From assembly GCA_022497145.1 (NCBI GenBank), contig MU385902.1:62001-126000 (forward strand): a stretch of 64,000 nucleotides of DNA. The letters run 5' to 3'. The position numbers and the translations under genes are program-made. Below the pieces are notes generated by a model that worked only from the letters and a program-made list of their open reading frames with translations, was not told where the DNA came from and searched no databases. The DNA is from Rostrohypoxylon terebratum (lineage: Eukaryota > Ascomycota > Sordariomycetes > Xylariales > Hypoxylaceae). Every line of letters starts with the position of its first letter. Positions within the stretch are counted from its first letter, which is position 1. Below are positions 21,300 to 31,405 of the stretch, one piece after another.

Positions 21300-22476
21300 G
21301 ATTAGAGTAATGTCGTGTGCCAAAGGTGGGAGTCGGGATGTTTCTAAGGTGAAGAGACGGCAGATAGCGTGTTGATCTACGCGTTGTCTCGAAGGTCTAG
21401 GTCCACGGTGGCCACGGTGAATATAGAAATGTCAAGTATATCTTACCGGCCCGTCCGGCCGAGAAACCTTTTCATGATTAGATGGCACGCTGGCACACTG
21501 GCACACTAAAGTATTTGTATGAAATCGGTAAATCCCAACATGAATTGTATCTAGTACTCCATAGCTCGTCGGGCGACTAATAGTACCTAGGTCCTATATG
21601 GCCTGACAAGCCCTAACAAAGCGTATCGGGTGGGCAGGTGGGTTGGATATCGGAGCGAACATTCATCCACGATTCCACATTCCTACAGTCCTTTTTCCAA
21701 GATTAATATGGATCAGACTGGCAGACTGGATACTCCTAACTACCGTACAATACCTATGAATGTTAACAGTTTAGGTTAGGCTAGGTAGGTATTATTACAT
21801 ACTAGAGAAATCAATTCGCGTCCCGAGGTCTTGGGCACCGGGCCATTTTACCTACATTAGGTAGTAACCTACTAGTAGCCCAGGCTTTTGCTACTGTTTT
21901 GGTATAGCGCATCTACCTGACCCACTGGAAATAATACATACTATGTAGTAAATATTCCCGGTACTACGTAGTACGTACACGGTACCAGCCCTGGAGATAA
22001 GATTCGGTTCCAAATCAACATTGGTACCTATTATTTTTGGAAATCGCCAGTCATCAACCAACAAGGGATCCTTCGAGCTTGAGAAGACTAAAAGAAGACC
22101 TAGAATTTAATCCACTCGGTACAGCATAGATGGTGAAACCTCTAGTAGAACTAGGGCTATGTACTAGTATGGACTACTACCTACCTGGGTCCTGTACTAT
22201 GTAGGTAGCCATTTTCCGTTTTTTTATGTTCTTATACGGATATTCCTAATCCTTATCTTCGATATCGCTTATAAGAATTACGCCTATTAAGTACAATCTT
22301 ACAAGGGTAAGGTTATTAAGCTGTTTTTTGTCCTTCATTTAAAGACGCATAATTTCTATTCATCTTCAACATTCGACGCAACATTTCAACTTATCCTCGA
22401 CTTATCCTCGACTTATCCTCGACTTGCACAATACAACGTAATCGCACAATAGCCAACTCGCCGACCCAATCTCTGG
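21300..22476. other. FAD monooxygenase promoter / PLP-rhodanese 3' region
   Basis: 1.2 kb without a gene. It contains a partial CCTAGG motif (21584-21596), dense GTAGGTA / TACCTAC words (21774-21895, 22176-22210), a short TGGCACAC tandem near 21485-21506, and three exact 11-bp CTTATCCTCGA units at 22390-22422. Confidence 0.5.
22390..22422. repeat. 11-bp tandem repeat (3 copies)
   Basis: Three perfect head-to-tail copies of CTTATCCTCGA, located about 55 bases beyond the stop codon of the PLP-rhodanese gene. Confidence 0.85.
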
Positions 22477-24422
22477 TCACGATGGTGTGACAAGCTGAAC
22501 TTCACACGTCACCGCTATCCCTTGCTTGCTCCCTTGACTGTTGCTTACAATGCACTCCCCTCTCGCCTGTCTTATGTCCAGTTCTCCCAACGCACGAAAT
22601 CCCCCACGCAAACTGTCCGCTTCGTACCCTTTGGCTCGGAGTACGCTGGTTGCCACTCGAGAGCTATCGCCGTCGTAACATAGCAGCAGGATTCGCTTGC
22701 CTTGTATCAGCGGATGCGCGTAGTCGCTCGGAGTTTTGAAGAAGTCTTCTAGCTTTATCCATAATGCTCTCAGCACAGACGGATCCGAGAATGGACTCGG
22801 TTTCGACGGGTCCGCGAACGGTAAGTTTACAGATCCAGGTATGTTGAATCCGTCGAAGTCGGCTGGTTGTCGGAGATCGATTATTATCGCACCATCTTTG
22901 ACCGCGATCGAACCTCTCGGGTCCGGTAACAGCCCATCTTGAGATGACGACCTCTTCACGTCTAGGAATAGAGGCAAGGCCGCTTCCGCATTCTTCTCCC
23001 ATGCCTCGTCATACCGGTAAAGGTCAACTTGCGCCAATTCCTGATTTCTTAGTCAGCATATTTGTCCATATCTGTCAACATCGAAATCTTCAGCTCGAGT
23101 AGGGCAACGCGTACTTCGTTTTTAATCGATGGGAAGTGTTCGGGGCTCAACTTGTCGAAGTATTCGTTGATGTATTGGTACGGAAGGTCGCAGCAGAGGA
23201 ATACGCAATGGATTTCGCCATCCTCACCCGCGAGATCCCGTAGTGTCCCTGCAGCCTTTTGCTTTTCGATGAACTGGAAGAGGCCCTTCAGATTAAATCC
23301 GGAAGATGGACCGCATACGATTCCTTCCCGACATAAGTCTAATGATAATGAAAAGGAGTCATGTGACCCAACCTCCTCTATGTGATCCACCGCCGATTTC
23401 CAGGGAAACTCGACAGGGGCCAGGAGGGCGAACGATCGAGGGCCAGGTACCCTATCGCCGGCTGCGGTACACACTCTACCCATCATCAGTGAGTCTCCTT
23501 TCCAGCCAAAATGGAGTATGGGTGCACGAACCCTAGGCGGTAGACCGATGGTCTCGCCTCCTTGAAGAACATTCCCAACCCCGTCATGGTTCCTACGAGT
23601 GGTCAACAGAGCACAATTTTACCAAGAACATTGGTTATTTATTACCCGATGTTCCCATGCCAGCACAGATCAAGCTAATCTCTGGCAATTGCGTGAGAAT
23701 CTGAGGGCCTGTCCATCTCACATGCGCTTTCCAATTCTACTATCAGGTTAGCTCCATCGAATCTCGACTACGAAAAAGAGACGGCCTCTATCTTACGGCA
23801 TCGTTTTCGTATTGGTTGGGATTAATTATTGTCTCATTGCTTTCTGCCAATTTTTGGGCGGCTCTGATTCCGCCGCGACAGTCCGTCGGTTCGGGTTGGG
23901 ACGGGCCGCCAAAGAGTGTGCTAGTGTTATGTCAGCTAACTAGGGCATTGATGGTGAGATGGGTGGACAGTAGCTCTTACATGTCGAGGCCGAAGAATTG
24001 CATCAGCCGCAACTTTGCCAAGCTTGTCTTATTACTTAAAAATGCACGGACGTCCGATATGTCGTGGAAGACTCGAGAGATGAGGGACATGGATATCACC
24101 GTCGATCCTGAACTATACTCGATTATAGTTTCCGTCTTCCCCGGCTCCACGCTCTTTTCCAAAAGATTCAACGCTAGCATATCCTGTCAATATCCTAGCG
24201 CACGGATGAGAGATCTGATCTACACCTACCCGGCATAGACTTCACGTTGTTGGCCGGATGCATCGTCATCATCTTCGCGTATATCCTCACTCCATCGCGC
24301 CGATATGGGTTAAGCTTGTCTGGGATCTCCACAAGCGGTAAAGGGGGGGTCGAGTCCGGGTCGAAGTAGTCCCGAACCGAGTTTGGACCTTTGTAAACGT
24401 TGAGGAAATTTTGCTTAGGCAT
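22477..24422 (-). CDS. PLP fold-type II enzyme fused to a rhodanese domain
   Basis: About seven exons and roughly 525 aa. The N-terminal ~380 residues resemble cysteine synthase / tryptophan-synthase-beta-like enzymes: PLPLVEIPDKLNPYRRDGVR, then HPANNVKSMPALNLLEKS with the candidate PLP lysine in VKSMPA, TIIEYSSGSTVISMSLISR in the substrate-loop position, and the Gly-rich phosphate cup ICAGMGTSGTMTGLG. The C-terminal ~150 residues are a rhodanese homology domain: AIIIDLRQPADFDGFNIPGS, and the active-site loop LLLCYDGDSSRVATSVLRAKG with Cys and Arg present. Apparent breaks after VKSMP, after YRLG and before LAQVDLYRYDEAW all resolve with canonical introns (for example a CTAG acceptor giving MPALNLL). 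The fusion suggests coupled sulfur handling, such as sulfide or persulfide chemistry; that is inference. No targeting peptide is obvious. Confidence 0.75.
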
Positions 24423-25842
24423 GGTCGAAGGTTATTTTGCCTGATGTGACCAGTCTTTTCCGCGAGAAATGTCGAAAGGGATAAATACCTACCGGATCCC
24501 AATCTAGAGAACCTTGTGGGCGACCGCCGATATAAATATATTCGTTGGATCGTACCTCGTGCGGACGACCTGCCGGTTATCGACATAGTTACCACGATAT
24601 TATTTAGTCACATCCGCATCTCCAGCCGCGTCATATCCTACATGTCAGACCAATTACCTAACAGGACCCTGTTTCGCAGATATCCCTCCTACATGAGTGA
24701 CCCGGAAATATGATAGGTAGTCTAGACTATTCCCTTTCCTCGGTAAACGACAAGGTCTCCTTGGTCGAATTCCTTGGCTCGTCGGCTGATCGACAATGCC
24801 GCGATGATGGATGATGGAATCTTGTAAGATTCTGGTGCGAGAGGATCGTTAAGGGGTTTCAAGGTTTCCGAGTTATGACAGCCACGAACGATTCTGGTCC
24901 AATATTCTCTAGCACGAGCAAGTAACTCGTCTAAAGAACCTTATGTGGAGATCCGCATGCCTGGGCTGCCGTTACTAATGGGTTACAGTCTCACGCAGAC
25001 CCCTGCGCGAGGCACTTTGAGGTTGTTTTCGACCAATAAGGCTGAGAAGACGCCCCTTGTCATGGCCATAGTGCGTATGCATTGGGGGTAACCTGATTGA
25101 GGAAGTCTCCATGTGGTTATACCCACATAGGTTAAATGGGAGGTTCATCACAAGGGTCCTGGAGATTCACCTTTACGCAGTCGAATTCCAGGTTGAATTC
25201 TCACATGCGGAAGCTTGAGAAGACATGACGATCGCTTAAAGTCCCCAGCATCTTGCGTTGGCGTGCTTGGCTAAATCAACTTAAAACTTCTCATTATACT
25301 TGCTCACGGTAATTCCTTTAGGGTCCATTCGAAAGAAATTGTAATTCTTTCCCTCCACCGCCTCTCTAGCTCCGAGTTGCGTGGCAAGCCCGGGACCGGA
25401 ATTACACCATATTATATCACCGACACGACGGCAGCATTAAATTTAGATCTCGCGTCTCGCAGCATTTCCTTTCTCTTAATCTCGTACTATTCATCTTTAT
25501 ATTCCGTTTCATTTACCTAATATAAAATTAATACTAATGAATGTGCCTCGACAAGAACCTCTTGACCCTGTCCGCCGTAGCGGGTCTCCTTCCTTGATTG
25601 TTCGATTCCAGCCGCCATCAAGGTCCTAGATCGACGACTCAGCAACCCTTCGCGCCTATCAACCTGCACCTTACATAGATTTATGTTCTTGTAAATCTAC
25701 AAGGGTGCTCGTTTCTGTCAACTTATATGGAAACATTTTCTTGTCACTCGCTCATGCCTACAAAACTTCATGACAAATTGGACACTCCATTGCCTCGATC
25801 TCTTTTGCCTACCAACGGTGGTCCGCGCGGCCACGTCAGACC
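24423..25842. promoter_or_regulatory. Divergent promoter region (PLP-rhodanese / MFS)
   Basis: 1.4 kb between two divergent genes. I find no supported frame, tRNA or repeat family. The part nearest the MFS gene is CT-rich, like a 5' leader. Confidence 0.4.
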
Positions 25843-28091
25843 ATGGAAAAGAATGTTGTGAAATACGAAGCCCGACCCGATGGTGTTATAGGAGGTCCCG
25901 ACGTTGCAGAGGAACAACTTGGGGTCGCAGATTCTAGAGAGGTCTCAGGAAGTGAGACTAAAGTACAACATGTCTTCAATGAGCAGACTAACTATGTCCC
26001 TAAAAAGACCATCATCACTGTGAGTTCACCACTGTAGCTGCATCTCATCGTAGCTAACGATTTCGAGATATTCCTAGCCTGCTCTACTGTGGATTTACTA
26101 GCGCTTATGGACCAAACGACTCTAGCTGCGAGTTTAAACATCATTGCCGATTCGCTAAAGTCAAGTGACCAAGCATCATGGATTGCTAGCGGATATTTCA
26201 TGTAAGCTCCAGTCATATCCATCAGTAATGGATTGCCCGTCCGAGAGAAATGCTGACCATCCTATTAGCACTTCGACCGTAGGCCAACTATTGTACGGCA
26301 GGCTCTCGGATATATGGTCTCGGAAGGTTATTCTCCTCATCGGTCTGGCCATCTTCTTTCTCGGTTCCTTGGCGGCATCTCTCGCTCAGACAGTCACCCA
26401 ATTAATCATCTTCCGGTGCTTCACCGGTGTCGGCGGTGGTGGGCTAATGACCATAGCCCAAACGATTGTCAGCGATGTGGTGCCGCTTCGGGAGAGGGGC
26501 AAGTACCAAGGCATTCTAGTACGTCTATCCTACCTATACTATATATACTATATACTCCACAACCTTATGCCACCAACTCCAAGCGTCTTTCAAATCTAAT
26601 TGCCCAATTAGGGAGCGGTCGTCGCCATAGCTAACGGGATCGGTCCCGTGATCGGCGGTGCTCTCTCTTCCATCTCGGAAGACTCTTGGCGATGGATCTT
26701 CCGTCTGAATCTACCCCTTACCTTGTTGACCACCTGCTGCGTCGTGTTCATCATGCCACTCAAGAAAGTTGAGGGGGATTGGAAAGTGTAAGTAGTCTAC
26801 TTACTCCAGGTTTCGATGTTAATGTGCTGATTGAAAGTTCGGTAGGAAATTGAGAGCCGTCGATTTTATTGGAATCCTCCTGACTCTAGCTGGCGTGTCA
26901 GTTCTCATGCTTGGCCTCACGTGGGGTGGCTCTGAATATCCGTGGAACTCTGCTGCTGTCATCGCAACTCTCGTCGTTGGCTTCGTCCTTTGCGTCGTCT
27001 TTGTCTTATGGCAATGGCGAGGACCTCGATACCCTTTAGTGCCCTGTCAGTTCCCCAGCTAGCTCACCAATATTTCTCTTGATTCGCATTACTAAACAGG
27101 ACCGCAGTGCACATTTTTAAGTCGAAGATTGTCAATGGCGCATGTCTCACTATGGCTGTCAACGGTTGGAATTTTGTTGTCCAGGTCTACTACATACCGA
27201 CGTTTTATCAACTTGCGTACGGATACTCGGCGACTAAGGCTGGCGCCATGCTGCTGCCAATTACACTTATACAAACTCTTAGCAGCACGTTATCTGGCTT
27301 GGTGGTACATTGGGTTGGTAGATACCGCGAATGTATCTTGTTTGGTTGGGTCTGCTGGGCAATCGGTCTCGGTCTAATGTCGACACTAGACGAAAATTCG
27401 GGAGTTGGCAAGCAGATTGGATATTCGATCATCATTGGCGTGGGGGTGGGGAATACTCTTCAACCGTAAGTCTCCTGCAACCCATTTTTTTTACGTCTCA
27501 TGGACATCCGGGTTGACTCGTAACATTCAGCGCTTTGATAGCTTGCCAAGCTGGGGTAGAGAGACGGGATATGGCTGTCGTAACGTCCTTCAGAAAGTAA
27601 GCGCTCCATTTTTTACCTTGATAATCCTGGAAAATTAAAGCTTTTTTTTTTTTTTGTCTAGTTTCGTGCGGAATTTGGGCGGAACGTTCGGGTTGGCTAT
27701 CTGTGGCACTTTGCTGTAAGTGATTATTTCTAAAAGAAAAACTATCGCAAGTTGTTTATATTAACTTATTTCCAGAAATAACATTTTGAAAAATTCGCTT
27801 TCCTCGCTAGATACTGATGGGGCCGACTTCAAGGACCTCCTTAGCAGCCCCCAGTCTTATTTATCGACTTTATCTGCGGATGAAGCCCAACGAATCCGAT
27901 CAATGCTAGTCCCGGCTTACCGTCAAGGCTTTAGGGTGATATTCCTTGTCGGAGCGTCACTCGCCGCCTTTGCGTTTATTATCGCATGGTTGATGATGCC
28001 TCAAGTCGAATTACGTCGTCCTGACGACGAGAAACTCAAAGAAGAAGGCCGAAAGGAGCATGCCGCGAAGCAGAACGCCCCGGCTCCTTAG
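25843..28091 (+). CDS. MFS multidrug/toxin exporter, DHA2 (14-TMS) type
   Basis: Nine exons (25843-26019, 26068-26201, 26269-26518, 26612-26787, 26846-27045, 27108-27465, 27531-27596, 27662-27715, 27776-28091) give 576 aa, all joined in frame by canonical introns. The protein is a plasma- or vacuolar-membrane proton antiporter of the drug-efflux superfamily. An acidic N-tail precedes TM1 (IFLACSTVDLLALMDQTTLA, with the DHA2 Asp-Gln). Motif A is GQLLYGRLSDIWSRKVILLI, and motif C-like TVGQ and GPVIGGALSS follow. A late helix reads RNLGGTFGLAICGTLL. The C-tail is charged (DDEKLKEEGRKEH). Its stop lies only 102 bases from the end of the convergent HET pseudogene. The substrate is unknown; the gene is intact, unlike its two right-hand neighbours. 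Confidence 0.9.
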
Positions 28092-28193
28092 CTCAGCTAT
28101 TCTACCATTTTCCCACCAGCCCACGTACCTGCAGCATAATTCTAAATCCTGATTGGCATTAAATTTGTACGCCGAATCAGAGTAAATATTCGA

Positions 28194-29997
28194 TCAAATA
28201 AGAGTGATATCTCGGACTTCCCATAAACCACTCCTTTCTCCTTCGATTAGGTCAAAGTCTATCAGTTCAGACACCCAACAACATCCTACGAACCGATAAA
28301 GTTCACCCGTTTGATCTACAGCTCGTAGTATGTAAGGCACTCCCGAGCCAACCAGTATGCCTACTTGGTCACCGAAGCGCAAATCGCAATTGGTGCCTGT
28401 ACTTCCCATCAGACCCGACGTCGTGACGAACGGCCTTCGACAATCGAAATTCTCCCCTAGAGTCGTATCCAGGTCGGTTACCACGCTCATAAGAATAGCG
28501 GGATCCATCGGCGACGGTAACTCATTTTTTAAATTCTTCAATAGATCGTAGTGCTGACCTAGCTCTGTCTCGTCGCCGGGTAATTCGTGGAGGAGGGCTC
28601 GTTTCCAAGCTTGACGTCTTTCGGATCGTGTTTCGAACATCTTGTGTGCGCATTCTTCGAGTTCCATCTCGTCTTCCCATTCAACAAAACGCTTTCGAAT
28701 AAGTAGAGCCCTCTCCTCAATCGACTGGGTAGTGACTGTCTCGAAACATTTCCCGATATGGCCGATTCCGTAATCGGCGACAATACCCTTCACAGTGATC
28801 CTTCGGAGGTCGTCTGAGATCCGCACTGGGTTTGGCACCGGTTCGACGCCCAAAAACGCGTGGACTTGCATATACAATATGAGACCCCTAGAGAGCCTTG
28901 AAGCGGCTTCCCCTTGCAACTCAGAGCTCCAAAGCGACGCCCAGGATGGCAAACCGCCCATCGATTTGGTGATTGAGCAGAGGACCTGGGGAAGCATACC
29001 ATTTTTTATCATGAATATGCTTAAGTCTCTGAATACGTCAGTGACCGGTTTCATGTAGTCGATCTCCAGTAGCTTTTCGCCTCGCATATCGCTCTTCACT
29101 AGCCCCAAAATACCGAATAGCCTATCTCTAGGCTCCGTCTGCTCATAGAAACGAGTCTGCCAGAGGTAATCGGCGAGCTCTACATGGAGAGGAGACGGCC
29201 GCCCTTCGTTTCCGTAGCTACGAGTTCGCATGCGGCATCGCCAGATACTGTCCGCCCTAGTAGCACCACTTAACCGCCAGAGATGGGTGTATCCGCCGAG
29301 TTGGAGTCTGCGCATGGCATCCAAGGCTTGTTCGAACCGATCCCAGCTTATTGACATATCACCGCAGACGATAGTAGCCGTCTTGGCGAGCGTGATCTCT
29401 TGCAGAACCCAGATGCGATTAAACCACGGGCGGAAGAAAAAATTATGTGGTAGCTGTAGCGCATAGAACGGGTCATACATCCGGTCCAACACCACGGCCG
29501 CGGCCTCGGCATCCTCAGGTCCACAATCCGCTAGAGCGTCTAATAACCCGCGAAGATTATCAGAGGCACGGCCGTCGTCTATATGGTAAGCGTCATCGGG
29601 TTCGTCGATGCGACCTAGCCACACGATGACGTTCTTAGCGCGGCTGTAGATTTCGCTCATGCGCCGTACTTCTTGGTTTCGCTCCGGGATACTGGTTTGG
29701 TTGATGCATATCGCGTCTATCCAGATGACCCTCTCCTTTTCGGGGAGACGTAAGGCGCGGAGCGCGTTTTCGAGGTTTGCCGTTGAGCGTGATCGAAGAA
29801 GTGACCGTGGCATCGCCCCATACGTATGAGAGCGCTTCGTATTCAAGGCTACTGTTTGAGTCTTTGGCGAATGGGAATTTTGTCACTATACATTTGACCT
29901 TTTTATGTTTCTGACCAGGGAGAATAGTAGCGAGACGGATTTGAGAGCCGTCTATTGGTAAGGATTCGTAATCAACAACATTCGCGGATTTATCCAT
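28194..29997 (-). pseudogene. HET-domain gene inactivated by a frameshift
   Basis: The ancestral product would be about 600 aa. HET proteins trigger vegetative incompatibility and related cell death. The first frame, from 29997, carries the HET opening YEALSYVWGDATVTSSITLN and then runs into LNGKPRKRAPR and a stop near 29635. The rest of the HET domain lies in the next frame: TANLENALRALRLPEKE, VIWIDAICINQTSIPERNQE, IVWLGRIDEPDD and RPWFNRIWVLQE. It stays open to 28194, ending with the usual tail (GCCWVSELIDFDLIEGERSG). The two frames overlap at GGCAAACC (29774-29781), where about a dozen expected bases (the usual GKPFxVTANL) are missing. No AG acceptor lies nearby, so an intron cannot rescue it. 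An internal ATG at 29813 opens the long frame but lacks the first HET motif. It may be a natural null allele or an assembly fault. Confidence 0.75.
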
Positions 29998-31405
29998 TCT
30001 GACACTTGTCTACTACAGGTATTGGATATTAATATTCAAATGTCAAAGAATTTACAGGCAGGTACACAGGCAACTAGATCTCGGGGATGTAAGTTAATGT
30101 TGTGATACCATCATGATATATCAATGCGATATCCCTCCCTTCTGCATAGCCCCCTGGTGCTTTCCCAGCCCCTCACGGCAGTGCCGTCACAGCCCGAAGC
30201 AACCCTACCTCCAGTTCAGCGGTTTTTACACTTCTGAAAACATGGGTATGTCTCCAAGCGTCAATATCGAGCTAGAACTGATGCGAAGAAAAGATACGAT
30301 ATTCCATAATATCGCACAATATTTTTCTTAAACAATCAGCTATTAAGTAGGTAAGTATCCTCCCGCGGAAATTCTTGAGAAATAGAAAAACCCTAAACTC
30401 CAGGGCTTATGTAGAGCTAATGTAAACGAGGGGCAGAATGGCACAATCTTAAACATGGAAACCTGACGTTCTATCGCTAATGACTCCATCGTACATAGGT
30501 ATTCTTAGTATAATTGCACCTACCAATCCCGATATAAAAGAGGCTAGGTTACGCCATTAATTCGAGATACAATCTAGAATCTAGAATGAATTGCTCTGAG
30601 AATGCATCCAACTTTCAGGGGCAGAAGGGTAAGTAATTATTAAGTAATCACAGACTAAGTCAGCTCAATTTGCTTACCTGTAATAAGAGAGTAAGAGATG
30701 AGTCAGTTTCTTATGACTCAGCCATTTTCATTATATAACGGTACTGCTTGCTGATGTAATGGCTAGGTTATGTAATTGATGACTCAGGGAAGAACTGATT
30801 TATGTAATCAGAACCTTAGTCATCTCACTGTGTATTAGGTAAGTAAGCTCAAGAAACAACTTGAAGTCTGTAGGAGTTGATATAGATATCATCATGTTAG
30901 GCACGTATGTCTAAATAATGTTTATAGATTCTTGATACGATGAGATCTCGATTCGTTTGGCATTCATTCATCTGTTCGAGATGACTGTTCCTACGTCTTT
31001 GCAAAGGTAAACTACCTAACATATCTGGTATTTCATACGTATAATATCCACGATGGTACCTACTCACGTAGTCTGGTCCGGCATCTCTTAGGTATGTTAC
31101 ACTAGGTCCCTGTGGTATAATGCTATGTTCGTTATGATTTGCCAAAGCTTCAATCTCCAAGGATGGTTGTGAAATATGCGCGTGCGATACAACTTCGCCC
31201 CCCTTTAGGACCAAATACCCCACTTGTGACGTTTGGAAATGCAGCCATCCCGGCCAAGAGATAAGGTTGTCCCATACATCTCAAACTCGAATTCAGGATC
31301 TTCTCCCTATCTACATCCTCATCTTCGCTACTAAGCAAATCTTGTTGAAGGATATTGTCTCCCGTGGTTCTATCCCTGAAAGACCCTTATACGTGCTACC
31401 TCGAG
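29998..31405. promoter_or_regulatory. Divergent region with TGASTCA sites and an inverted repeat
   Basis: 1.4 kb between the HET (-) and amidase (+) genes. Three exact TGA(G/C)TCA heptamers lie at 30699-30705, 30714-30720 and 30780-30786, the binding word of Gcn4/CpcA- and AP-1-type bZIP factors. They sit within an imperfect inverted repeat of about 200 bases (30655-30865). Open frames on the minus strand at 30897-31338 are not convincing. Confidence 0.45.
30655..30865. repeat. Imperfect inverted repeat, possible MITE relic
   Basis: The left arm (GCTTACCTGTAATA then GATGAGTCAG) and the complement of the right arm (ACTTACCTAATACA then GATGACTAAG) align with gaps. The spacer is AT-rich around TTATATAACGG. 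A smaller hairpin, CTGATT-TATGT-AATCAG, lies in the right arm near 30796-30815. No clear target-site duplication was found. Confidence 0.3.

Noticed and set aside
23038..24234. Apparent frameshifts in the PLP-rhodanese gene
   Set aside because: Each is explained by a canonical intron once the right acceptor is used (CTAG giving MPALNLL, GGGTAG giving YRLGVCTAAG, ATCAG before LAQVDLYRYDEAW).
9004..24422. Secondary-metabolite gene cluster (glycosyltransferase, methyltransferase, FAD monooxygenase, MFS)
   Set aside because: No backbone gene (PKS, NRPS, terpene cyclase, prenyltransferase) is present, the methyltransferase is of a protein-lysine type, and broken or unrelated genes intervene.
24423..25842. 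Possible structured RNA in the gap left of the MFS gene
   Set aside because: Some short complementary words exist but no tRNA, 5S or snRNA consensus could be matched.
30897..31338. Two minus-strand frames upstream of the amidase
   Set aside because: No domain, no convincing splice joining them, and they overlap the amidase promoter.
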